A stretch of 64,000 nucleotides of DNA from Corallium rubrum (GCA_964035015.1 CAXIUP010000009.1:1-64000), one strand, 5' to 3'; positions 46,536 to 57,372 are shown, numbered from the stretch's first letter. The notes: generated by a model from the letters alone, not told the origin. A program made the numbers and translations.

Positions 46536-47124
46536 TTGTAAAGTAACATTTTCTTAGTTCTGCTTCAATTCGAAACATTTTTGGGCTACCCATAAACAGT
46601 AGTTTGAAATGTAGCTATTATTTTAATTTTTCTATAGTTAAAGGTTTATTTTAAAGGTTTATTATTTATTTATTTTATGTAAAGCAAGCTCCTTATAGTT
46701 TATGGAAATGTAATTAGTCATACACACTCCTATTTATTCATTTGTAATAGAATAAATATTTTTACTATAGAGAATTGCTGGTTTTATCTTTTGCAGAAAA
46801 GTGTGTTACTCACAAATAGTGATTTTACACACCCTAACAAAGCGTGCTGTAACTACACACGTTGTGTGTCAAAATACACACCTTTTAGAAATACACACGT
46901 TAAAGTGTGTAGTTTTGGGGACAAGCAAATTACACAACAAAAGGTGTGTAATATGTCAACAATTACACACCTTAGTGTGTAGTAGTAACACACATTTTGT
47001 GTGTACTAACAACACACCTTGCATGGCATAACACACCTTTGGTGTGTAATATTACACGCCTTAAACTGTGTACTTTTGGAGACAAAAAAGGTGTGTAGTA
47101 ACTACACACTGGTTTTAAGAGTGA

Positions 47125-49983
47125 AGGTGCGAGTTCAAATCCCGCTCGAGTCAGCCGAAATTTTTCGGTTGACTTTAGCAGTGTAAGACATCATGAAAAA
47201 TTTTCTCATGTTTCTGAGGATGATTCTGTAATAGAATTGAAACACTGCACGTCCTCACGGATAAGCGTTAAGTTGTCGCGAGAATATCTCGTGCACTTAA
47301 GTTGGATAAAACTTGCCTCCAATCCCTGTGCGGCTCGATAGCTCAACAGGTAGAGCGGCGGACCTGAATCCCGAAGGTGCGAGTTCAAATCCCGCTCGAG
47401 TCAGCCGAAATTTTTCGGTTGACTTTAGCAGTGTAAGACATCATGAAAAATTTTCTCATGTTTCTGAGGATGATTCTGTAATAGAATTGAAACACTGCAC
47501 GTCCTCACGGATAAGCGTTAAGTTGTCGCGAGAATATCTCGTGCACTTAAGTTGGATAGAACTTGCCTCCAATCCCTGTGCGGCTCGATAGCTCAACAGG
47601 TAGAGCGGCGGACCGGAATCCCGAAGGTGCGAGTTCAAATCCCGCTCGAGTCAGCCGAAATTTTTCGGTTGACTTTAGCAGTGTAAGACATCATGAAAAA
47701 TTTTCTCATGTTTCTGAGGATGATTCTGTAATAGAATTGAAACACTGCACGTCCTCACGGATAAGCGTTAAGTTGTCGCGAGAATATCTCGTGCACTTAA
47801 GTTGGATAGAACTTGCCTCCAATCCCTGTGCGGCTCGATAGCTCAACAGGTAGAGCGGCGGACCGGAATCCCGAAGGTGCGAGTTCAAATCCCGCTCGAG
47901 TCAGCCGAAATTTTTCGGTTGACTTTAGCAGTGTAAGACATCATGAAAAATTTTCTCATGTTTCTGAGGATGATTCTGTAATAGAATTGAAACACTGCAC
48001 GTCCTCACGGATAAGCGTTAAGTTGTCGCGAGAATATCTCGTGCACTTAAGTTGGATAGAACTTGCCTCCAATCCCTGTGCGGCTCGATAGCTCAACAGG
48101 TAGAGCGGCGGACCGGAATCCCGAAGGTGCGAGTTCAAATCCCGCTCGAGTCAGCCGAAATTTTTCGGTTGACTTTAGCAGTGTAAGACATCATGAAAAA
48201 TTTTCTCATGTTTCTGAGGATGATTCTGTAATAGAATTGAAACACTGCACGTCCTCACGGATAAGCGTTAAGTTGTCGCGAGAATATCTCGTGCACTTAA
48301 GTTGGATAGAACTTGCCTCCAATCCCTGTGCGGCTCGATAGCTCAACAGGTAGAGCGGCGGACCGGAATCCCGAAGGTGCGAGTTCAAATCCCGCTCGAG
48401 TCAGCCGAAATTTTTCGGTTGACTTTAGCAGTGTAAGACATCATGAAAAATTTTCTCATGTTTCTGAGGATGATTCTGTAATAGAATTGAAACACTGCAC
48501 GTCCTCACGGATAAGCGTTAAGTTGTCGCGAGAATATCTCGTGCACTTAAGTTGGATAGAACTTGCCTCCAATCCCTGTGCGGCTCGATAGCTCAACAGG
48601 TAGAGCGGCGGACCGGAATCCCGAAGGTGCGAGTTCAAATCCCGCTCGAGTCAGCCGAAATTTTTCGGTTGACTTTAGCAGTGTAAGACATCATGAAAAA
48701 TTTTCTCATGTTTCTGAGGATGATTCTGTAATAGAATTGAAACACTGCACGTCCTCACGGATAAGCGTTAAGTTGTCGCGAGAATATCTCGTGCACTTAA
48801 GTTGGATAGAACTTGCCTCCAATCCCTGTGCGGCTCGATAGCTCAACAGGTAGAGCGGCGGACCGGAATCCCGAAGGTGCGAGTTCAAATCCCGCTCGAG
48901 TCAGCCGAAATTTTTCGGTTGACTTTAGCAGTGTAAGACATCATGAAAAATTTTCTCATGTTTCTGAGGATGATTCTGTAATAGAATTGAAACACTGCAC
49001 GTCCTCACGGATAAGCGTTAAGTTGTCGCGAGAATATCTCGTGCACTTAAGTTGGATAGAACTTGCCTCCAATCCCTGTGCGGCTCGATAGCTCAACAGG
49101 TAGAGCGGCGGACCGGAATCCCGAAGGTGCGAGTTCAAATCCCGCTCGAGTCAGCCGAAATTTTTCGGTTGACTTTAGCAGTGTAAGACATCATGAAAAA
49201 TTTTCTCATGTTTCTGAGGATGATTCTGTAATAGAATTGAAACACTGCACGTCCTCACGGATAAGCGTTAAGTTGTCGCGAGAATATCTCGTGCACTTAA
49301 GTTGGATAGAACTTGCCTCCAATCCCTGTGCGGCTCGATAGCTCAACAGGTAGAGCGGCGGACCGGAATCCCGAAGGTGCGAGTTCAAATCCCGCTCGAG
49401 TCAGCCGAAATTTTTCGGTTGACTTTAGCAGTGTAAGACATCATGAAAAATTTTCTCATGTTTCTGAGGATGATTCTGTAATAGAATTGAAACACTGCAC
49501 GTCCTCACGGATAAGCGTTAAGTTGTCGCGAGAATATCTCGTGCACTTAAGTTGGATAGAACTTGCCTCCAATCCCTGTGCGGCTCGATAGCTCAACAGG
49601 TAGAGCGGCGGACCGCAATCCCGAAGGTGCGAGTTCAAATCCCGCTCGAGTCAGCCGAAATTTTTCGGTTGACTTTAGCAGTGTAAGACATCATGAAAAA
49701 TTTTCTCATGTTTCTGAGGATGATTCTGTAATAGAATTGAAACACTGCACGTCCTCACGGATAAGCGTTAAGTTGTCGCGAGAATATCTCGTGCACTTAA
49801 GTTGGATAGAACTTGCCTCCAATCCCTGTGCGGCTCGATAGCTCAACAGGTAGAGCGGCGGACCGGAATCCCGAAGGTGCGAGTTCAAATCCCGCTCGAG
49901 TCAGCCGAAATTTTTCGGTTGACTTTAGCAGTGTAAGACATCATGAAAAATTTTCTCATGTTTCTGAGGATGATTCTGTAATA
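47125..49983 (+). repeat. array of the 250-bp tRNA-like unit, eleven copies, + orientation
   Basis: Complete tRNA-like sequences lie at 47332-47403 and then at 250-bp steps to 49832-49903. Units are nearly identical to each other and, inverted, to the left array. The first complete unit reads gacctgaatc where the others read gaccggaatc, and one unit (49602-49620) reads gaccgcaatc. The array stops within a unit at 49983 and is followed by acttataca. Confidence 0.95.
47332..47403 (+). tRNA. tRNA-like sequence, first complete copy of the right array
   Basis: It has the same cloverleaf elements as the left array. The anticodon loop here reads cctgaat, again with C at position 33. The 3' end runs directly into a hairpin and T5 tract that could terminate Pol III. 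Eleven such copies follow in tandem. Confidence 0.5.
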
Positions 49984-49992
49984 ACTTATACA

Positions 49993-50137
49993 GGTACATG
50001 CAATTTATAATATAAAGGCTTTCGTAATCGTGGACGCATAAATCTCGTGATATATTAAGTGTGACTTCTCTTTTGAGTAAGTATTTTAATTTGGACATTT
50101 GATTTTACTGACAGGTCAATGACTCATTGACTAATGT
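49993..50137. other. interior and right-arm portion of the host TIR element
   Basis: Non-coding. ctgacaggtcaatgactcat at 50109 matches, inverted, the left arm at 39482-39501. Confidence 0.7.
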
Positions 50138-51926
50138 CAGGGCGTCTATAAGATAGGGCGGTGAAACGCCAATCTGACGTACTGAAACATGTGTGATGCA
50201 CTTTAGGCATGGGGCGAGCGCGGCCAACTGCAAATTTTGATCAAAACAAAAAATCCATGTAAAATTCAAGGACGTTGATTAAATCTCTTATAATGCTGCA
50301 ACTATTGACTCGATTGTTGGTGTAAGTTTTTTGTTTTGTTATCCATACGTTGTACTGTTCATATAACATGGTGGAAGGCATTCTTAAGTATAAAACGACT
50401 AAAATTTCCAATGTTGAAGCCGAAGCCATTTATGGCTTCCTTGTCTAATTTTGCTCCACGCATAGAACATTTTAATTATTTCCTAACTCAAAAACGAGCC
50501 AGAACTTAGCTTTTTTAAAGACATGTCTGGAAGGCATTAAACTTTATTCCTCTCAAATTTCATCGCGTAATTTTTTGAGCTTTTTTAGCAATAGCGTGTT
50601 GATTGCAGCCTAAAAATTTGGTTACAGTTGAGAAATTTTCCTGGCTCGAATGTTCTGAAAATGTGCGTATTTGAAAGGTAGTTAAGCGTCTTGTGGTCAC
50701 TTTTATATTTTTAATCGACAAAAGAATACATGTTCTTCTTACCGTATGATCATCCTTCACCAGAAACCAAAATATTAAGAGGAAATGTGAATTCTCTTCC
50801 AGCAAACTTTCGTTTCGTTCATCATGGCGGCTTCCGCAGTTCCAACTTGCGGCTAAATAGAGGAATCGCACTTTCCATTTTGTTACTGATTACACCAATT
50901 CTCCAATCAAAATGTTGCAATACCGCTGAGTGTTCTCATCGGTTGATTCGGTTCAACGCTTTCAACTGATTCTTTTACGATTTAAGGAATTATTTTTGTG
51001 GATTTTTTGTAAAGTGTACGAAAATCAATAAATTAACTAAAATCAATCAAACAATAATTAATAAATAATCGAGCATTAATTTATTTTAATAATCTATCCC
51101 CCCAGCTACCCATTTTTTCGACTATAACCTATCTAAAAACCTACCCTAACCTTAACAAACCTTAACCACTTTTTTCAGGTACTAATTTATTTAAAAATAA
51201 AATAAAATAATCTCTCCCTCCCCATTCCTTTGACTCTAACCTGATCTCTTTTGACTATATACAGTAACTGGGGGGCAAGACCTCTTTAGACCCCCTTGAG
51301 CCCCCACAAGAGCCACTGACTACCACGACCCCCCCCCCCCCCCTCCATCACCACCACTACTTTCCCAACTCATAACCTTATCCGAAGATCTACCCTAAAC
51401 CTAATCACATTTACAATTATTATAGAGGGAACTGTTTAAATTCTAATTTTAATCAGACTCAGGCTAAACGAAAGGCGATATAAAAATGGCGGTAAAAAGG
51501 TAAACCGATGAGAATACTCAGCGGTATTGCAACATTTTGATTGAGAATTGGTGTAATCAGTAATAAAATGGAATGTGCGATTCCTCTATTTAGCCGCAAG
51601 TGCAGTTCCAACTCGCACTCGTTTTGTAAAATATTTAATAACTTGCCCTGGCACCAGAACTTAGCAAATCCAAGGACGGTTACTCCATTAATAGATCAAT
51701 CTTTGGTATGAATATTGTTACTTAATTTTTTGAGCTTTTTTTGCTGCATGCGAACAAACACGTCGCAAAGGGAAAAAATATATTTGGCAGACATTGCTAA
51801 AGACACGCGAGGACTGGGGCAGGTAAATAATCTCCTCAATGTGTTCGAATATTCGGGGGGTCCCGCGCATCACACATACTTCAGGGCACACGGCTCGTTT
51901 CCCCGCCCTATCTTATAGACGCCCTG
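50138..51926. mobile_element. hAT-like element, 1.8 kb, with 7-bp target duplication
   Basis: The ends are cagggcgtctataagatagg and the complement, a perfect inverted repeat of about 24 bp. ctaatgt is duplicated at 50131-50137 and 51927-51933. No transposase is recognised. The interior is AT-rich, with a C-rich run near 51330, and contains a Mutator-like MITE. Confidence 0.85.
50845..51601. mobile_element. Mutator-like MITE, 757 bp, 9-bp target duplication
   Basis: Long inverted arms of about 110 bp begin acttgcggctaaatagagga. The 9-bp gcagttcca is repeated exactly at 50836-50844 and 51602-51610. Long TIRs with a 9-bp duplication fit Mutator-like elements. There is no coding content. Confidence 0.85.
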
Positions 51927-52114
51927 CTAATGTGTACCATCACTCCCATGGACGCATAAATAATTTAGATGCTTAAGTTATACTGTCTATAATCTGCTAG
52001 GCATTAGGCAAGACTTGCATAGTATTGTTTAATTTCTAATCTTAAATAACGAAATATAATTTTGTACTTCAAACTGTCCACATTGGGAGCACGGATAGCG
52101 TGTGCTGTTTGGGC

Positions 52115-52403
52115 GCTGCCTCTCACCAATAGTTAAGCCCGGTTAGACGGGGTTAGTACTTGGATGGGTGACCATCTGGGAACAACCCCGTTTTCGAGCT
52201 TGGGACTCATGTGAGTAGAGTTTAGTTGGTCTCTCCTGTGCTCCGAGCGTTTTTCGCCGGGTTCTCTGGTTTTCCTCCCTCCGTAAAATCAACACCTAGG
52301 GCTTAGCTGGGATCGGATTAGTGGAGAATAACTTTGTAAGGGACCTAGAGCCCTATTGTTACTTCTCCTGTTACCGCCAGGTACAAATGTTGATAAAAAA
52401 AAA
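52115..52403 (+). mobile_element. 5S rRNA-derived SINE
   Basis: The head at about 52130-52195 matches the internal control region of 5S rRNA genes: agttaagcccggttag, then tacttggatgggtgacc and ctgggaa. About 200 bp of unrelated body follow and the copy ends in a run of A near 52403. The 5' part of 5S is missing or altered, so this is not a 5S gene. Transcription would be by Pol III from the 5S-like boxes. Confidence 0.88.
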
Positions 52404-52664
52404 GTTTCTAATATGCTACAGTACAGTGAATTGTCCATTGGTAGGTGGTATTTTAGCTTGACTCTATCAAACACCACTTTGGCAGTATGTGTGATTTGTC
52501 AGATTGTTTGTTTGCCATCTCACTTGTCATCAAAACTTGCTGCAAGTGATCTTTGCTCTATCATCTTAGAAGACTGTAATCTTTAGTTTAATTTTAATAT
52601 TTTAATAAGGAGGTGTAATGATTCAACGTTGTAAAAAATGTTTGTTTCTGCTAGCCAAAATGAC
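52404..52664. other. non-coding
   Basis: No gene was recognised. Confidence 0.5.
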
Positions 52665-53840
52665 ATAGATAAATATGTTATTTACCGGCTGGGAGGTCCG
52701 TATAGAGAAATATTACCCGAAGTCTCAAAAATTGCCCGAGGCCGCAGGCCGAGGGTCGTTTTTGAGACCGAGGGAAATATTTCTCTATACGGACCGACCA
52801 AAACGGTAAATAAAATATTTATTTTTTTTATTAATCGTACGATTTACAATTTACATAATTAGGTAAATTAACAGAATTGAATTGCGTAATCGAGGTGACA
52901 TTCACGTGATATTCAAAAGTCCAAAGTTTATCGTTCGACAGTAAACAACTGCCGACATGCAGTCTGACAGGGAAGCTTGGAACCTCTTTTGTGATAAAAA
53001 AAAAAAAAAACAGTCAAAACTTGAGGATCTAGTTATGAAGGGAAGTCAGAATGCAGTCCTAAAGTTTAGTTGATAAAGATTCTTCGTCGTTCTTCTTCGC
53101 CGTTTGCTCGTTTTTGGCTGTTCGCTTGGAAAGTCGCTTTCCATGCTGGCTGACTGCATGGAAATTGAAAGTGGGTTGTTCGAGTTTGAAGACGAAAATG
53201 CTTGTAATAAGCCATTGGTAACTTTTGTCAAAGACATGACACGATGAGGTTGGCATGTGGAAAATATTTAATTAATATTTTAAGGGTAAAGACTTGTAGC
53301 GGTTTTGTTGAGTATAGTTGGACAACAGAAGAATGACAGTAATAGTATCAAAAGGTTTCAGCTTTTCTGTCTTCTTGTGGTATGTTTTTTATATATATAC
53401 TTCTATATAGTTTCATTTACTGATTCAAAATACTGTGTTCACAAGTTTATGTATGTTTTGCCTACTGTTTTAAACTGTTTTCATACGTCGTTGAGCAATA
53501 ATACTTTAAAACTTTATAAATCTTGCTCGCTGAAATTTTCTCGCGTTCTTTTAATATTCGCTGTTTACACACGAAGTTGTCAAAGCCATTTGGATAATAA
53601 AACTCCTTTGCATCCCCGTAGCTCTCTGTTAAATATATTTTTTTCTGTGGCAAGCGAAATATTAATAGTTATGAAAATTGATCAATTTTAAATGACAGAA
53701 TGTAAAAAAAATAACCTTTTTTTTTGTTTTTGTTTGGAAATCCGCAGCGGTCCGTATCGGGGTTCGTATCGTGTGATACGGACTGCTCGCTAAGCCAATC
53801 AGATCGCGCGAATCAGAAGGATACCGGACGGAAAAAAAAT
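52665..53840. mobile_element. interspersed repeat family with terminal hairpin, copy 2
   Basis: Closely similar to 23577-24767 in the same orientation. The hairpin is at 52677-52814. Small deletions (for example near 53060 and 53540) and a longer A run near 53000 distinguish it from copy 1. The shared - strand frame is at 53237-53046. Confidence 0.75.
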
Positions 53841-54349
53841 AAAACTGATCAAGCTTTCGGACTATACGTCTATCCTCAGGGTTAAAATGACTATATGGTA
53901 AATTTACATTCATGAAGACTATTAAAGTACATAGAACCATCTACTGTACCTATTTAAAAACTATGTATAAAAAGCAAAAGATCAAGCTGATTAACATGTA
54001 AACAAAGGCTATCAAATTAAAATACGGTAATCATTAAAATCCCATCGACTTATAGATAGGATAAAAACCGAGAGTGAGGTCTTGAATACGCGGTTTTCAA
54101 CTTAAACATGCGGTTTTTGACTTGTTTATATGCTCATCAGACCATATTCTTCTCTTTTCAAGAGGTTTTGACGAAATAACCTAGTACGAGGTTATTATTT
54201 TACGTAGAGGTCGAGTTTTCAACCGCACTAATTGCCTGCATTAATAATGAGGTTTTACCCCAAAATCCCAAACCAATGGAGAACAAAAGAATATGGTCTC
54301 ATGAGCTTATAAAACTAAAGGTTAATAAACGTTCGGTAAGGTTCTTCCA
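53841..54349. other. non-coding with a small inverted repeat
   Basis: atgctcatcagaccatattc (54131) and its near-complement (about 54288-54308) form an inverted repeat. No gene recognised. Confidence 0.5.
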
Positions 54350-55060
54350 CAATCTCGATTAACAATTGCACAATCTGTTTTGACAATCATCCAAGCTTCG
54401 TTCCATCTCCGTTGTGACCATCTATTCTCTTTTAAAATAACTTTCATACTGTCCCAGTCGTTGAGCTAGGATTATGGACTCTCGAGTTCTGTGGAGATGT
54501 CCGTATAAAACGGACAACCCAAGGTTGAATACAGTTCCAACAAGCTCACTTTTTCGAGTTTTGGTATAGATCTTTATTCGCAAATAAACCGGAAGCAGTG
54601 GTATCTCCCGGTGTTTTCTAAACTGTTGTACACAAGAAGCTGTGCAAGCGTGAGAGCTGGCTGAGTTGCGGAACTTCTTTGCGTTGTTTATTTGTACCAT
54701 ACAAAACAATGCTATACTAGGCCAATAATGAAACTGGCACTGACTCTTCCTGGCACTGAGAATTAAACGAATCCCAAAATCGTTGTTTTGTCTTGAACAT
54801 GTCCCTTCTGACGATATTTGCTGCCCTGACCAAGGTAATCGCTTCATCGTCAGAATATTGGGCGCATGCTTTGCGTTGTGCAGATCCTACGTCCGCGGCG
54901 TTGCACACAAGTACCACATCACGCCTTTGCTTGTGAGCATTCATGTCTGGAAACTACCCTGACGAGGCTTATAGATCGTCAAAGTTCTCGCCATAAGAAA
55001 GAATACAAGAGCCGCCGGAATGCTGGCGTCCTGCCGATCGACCGCAGTAATCGTCAGTAA
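54350..55060 (-). pseudogene. fragment of an uncharacterised, cnidarian-type repeat protein gene
   Basis: Two overlapping open segments on the - strand (54944-54717 and 54847-54422) can be read as one protein with a frameshift near 54740. The first has A-L/Q-x-C-x-Y-S-D-D-E-A-I-T-L-V-R-A-A-x-I-V-R-R. The second has S-E-L-V-G-T-V-F-N-L-G-L-S. From memory, similar motifs occur in repeated, uncharacterised coral and anemone proteins that are probably element-borne. I cannot give a function. The segment has no clear start or end. Confidence 0.4.
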
Positions 55061-55153
55061 AGATGAGAATGTGACTGTGGTGCCTGCGCATCTGGTTAGC
55101 GAGTGGCTCGGCGGTTGCTGGAACGTGGCTTGAAACTGATGACATTATTATAA

Positions 55154-55293
55154 CAATAGAGTTGATGTTCGCGGGCATAAAAATGTTTTTGACCCGACTC
55201 AGGCTCATTTTAGCCCGAGCCGAAGGCGAGGGTCAAAATTGGCTCTGAGAAGGCCCAAAAACATATTTATGCCCAAGAACATCAACTGTATTG
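55154..55293. repeat. 140-bp hairpin with GC-rich apex
   Basis: Arms gttgatgttcgcgggcataa and complement; apex agcccgagccgaaggcgagg. Same design as the hairpins near 14.0, 23.6, 28.7, 31.6 and 39.5 kb. Confidence 0.8.
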
Positions 55294-57165
55294 CTCGAAA
55301 ATCAAAGACAGTATACAGTAAACAGTATCTTGAACAGTGCCAACCCAGATATGGACAGACATGAATGCCCGTAAAATTTATTATCCGCTCATAAATTTCG
55401 CCGACACTTGTAGCTTTTTAAAAACTATTCGCACTTCATATTACCATTGTTCGTAAATTTTGTAAAGCTCTGAACTATAGTAAGCGAAATATTAGCTTTC
55501 AAGTAAAGTAATTCGGGGAGTCGCTTCAGACACTAAACACCGTTGAGCTTTTGTTTACAATCTTAAATTTCTCTTACGGACCTAAGGACTTTACTCACCT
55601 TACGCTCTAGCCTAAAATCTGACCGTGGCTCACAATCTAGGGGGTCCGGGGGCATGCCCCCCCCCCGGAAAATTTTGAAAATTAGAAGCTCTGACAACGC
55701 ATTTCCTGCATTTTGAGAGTGATCTAGAGTCGTATTGTAGGATCATGTTATACATGTTTTTCACAGAGATCTTTGTATAAATTTTACTCAAATCAAAATT
55801 TTTCTTTTCTCTTTAATTTCAAGCCAAGATCTTCTAATTATTCAATAAAATGTTTAGGAGTAATTGATCCAACATGAATCGTAATGTATGTTTAACGAGT
55901 TTTGTGGTATCCTTTGACCATTATTTCGAATTCTATTGAGTATTCTGTCTAATGCCAGCCAATTTTTACTTGAAACAAGAATAATCAAAGCAACGCTGCT
56001 AGTGTAATATGAATATTAACAATTTATAGGTATCAGCTAGCATTTGTCAGATCACTGTTTAGAATTCCAGATCAGGAAATGGAGTCCCTTTACGTTTTAC
56101 ACTGTCTTTCCCACGATAAAGCGAGAATAACAACAATGGAGTTGATGAGAGCCAGAAGATGTAAACTGAGTTAGTAAATAGATTCGTAAATATCGTCGCT
56201 CTGTACAGTCTGTAAAACGATTAAAAGAGTGTTAAATCCCGCGACTGACAAGTCTCCGAGTCTTGCAGATAATATTTCAAAGTTGAACCATGATAGAAAT
56301 GCTGTGTTTCAGTCGATGAGAATTATAAACAATGTAATGAGAGAGAGAGAGAGGTCGCGGCTCTCGGTTTGATCTCATGCTTGTTCTTCAATTTGATCAA
56401 TGCTTTAAAGATTTATATAGTCTGAGTATAAACACCACACAGTCCTACAGTATTATAATAACTAGCGTCTGAGCTATAAATAAAGAAACCAAAGGTCACC
56501 AAACTAACCAACATCTCTTCCTTAATTTTCTTGTGAACTTATCATCTAGTATTTCGACTATCTGTCACATGCACAATCATTGTCCCTCCATACGCCCAGC
56601 CATTCTTTAATATCACTCTGAAGAACTCGGTGAAGACAGACTGACGTGCACTACCGACTACCGGAGCGATTTGATTGCATTATTTCGCAATAAAAATTGT
56701 AACAAGATATGGCAAGGATGGCTGACCGTGGCTCCCGCCAAATTCAGCCACTCTATTCTGGCTCTCTGATTTCTTCAGCGAATTCGTAGCACGTTCGGTA
56801 ACTTTTTCGGCCGCTCTCGCCACATTCTCGGACTTCTAACTACCTGAGACCGATTGCGGTGCAACTGATTGTCAAGGATGCGAAAATCCGCTGCTATTTT
56901 GACAATCGGTTTAGTATTTTTACGGTGGCTAATGTCGTTCTTACGTCAACTATCCTTTTGTTATTGATAGTTATTATATTTTTGAAATACAATTATATTA
57001 TTTAATTTGGAATAATTAGGAAAATCTGACCATGGCTCAAGCCACGCTCGCACCCTTCTAGATCCGCCCCTGATACTTCTCAAAATTTTAGCTTTCGACT
57101 ATTTTAAGTGCAACCATGCGTAACGAAGACTATATAATAGGCAAGAGTAAGCACATCAGGACAGT
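55294..57165. other. non-coding, with hAT-like end remnants
   Basis: A hAT-type right end ctagatccgcccctg is at 57058-57072. A hAT-type subterminal block with gggggcatgccccc is at about 55630-55730. The motif aaaatctgacc-tggctca lies in the same orientation at about 55612 and 57023. A matching left terminus was not found. No gene recognised. Confidence 0.45.
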
Positions 57166-57195
57166 TTGGCGGTTGAGGAGCTGGACATAACGGAT

Positions 57196-57372
57196 ATGGC
57201 TTCACGTCCCCAAGAACCAGAACAACGTCCCACTCAGCCATCCAGAGTCAAAGAAGCAGAGCAACAACCTCAAGAGGTAGTTCAACAAGCTATCCCCAAC
57301 GCGGATGCCGTTGACGAGATCGCTGCTAATCAAGCAACGCATGAACAAGCTCAGCAACATCCAAACTTAGAG
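57196..57372 (+). CDS. possible Gln/Glu-rich first exon
   Basis: The ATG at 57196 opens 59 codons rich in Gln, Glu, Pro and Ala, ending at gag followed by gtattt, an acceptable 5' splice site. No domain is visible and no downstream exon was identified before the DIRS element. It could be the start of a host gene or part of a transposon. Confidence 0.3.

Larger units (their letters stand above)
42447..47124. mobile_element. 4.7 kb TIR element inserted in a tRNA-like unit
   Basis: The termini cactcttaaaactggtgtg (about 42450) and its near-complement ending ttttaagagtg at 47124 form the inverted repeat. More than twenty copies of a gtgtgtaa/ttacacac-type motif are clustered near both ends (42456-42985 and 46795-47118). 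The flanking sequence is a continuous tRNA-like unit if the element is removed, with aa possibly duplicated. Interior exon-like pieces suggest a gene-bearing transposon with most coding sequence lost. The CACT start resembles CACTA/EnSpm ends, but the superfamily is not established. Confidence 0.75.
39360..52045. mobile_element. host TIR element split by two large insertions
   Basis: The left arm 39360-39501 (agaattagaaattaaacaat to gacctgtcagt) matches as an inverted repeat 51934-52045 plus 50109-50137. Removing the 9.9 kb tRNA-like block and the 1.8 kb hAT-like element leaves about 1 kb with TIRs of about 140 bp. The target duplication is unclear. A hairpin (39501-39620) with arms gataaatccc and apex agaacgcgcagcgtccg lies just inside the left arm. 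Confidence 0.75.

Noticed and set aside
40075..49983. A cluster of genuine tRNA-Ser genes
   Set aside because: The anticodon stem is poor, position 33 is C, the loop varies between units, and the long variable arm of Ser tRNA is absent.
40130..50010. Repeated 60- and 92-residue open frames in the 250-bp array
   Set aside because: They lie across a tRNA-like, Pol III-type unit, exist on both strands, and have no coding features.
52115..52200. A 5S rRNA gene
   Set aside because: Only the internal promoter part is conserved; the 5' third is altered and an unrelated body and A tail follow, as in a 5S-derived SINE.
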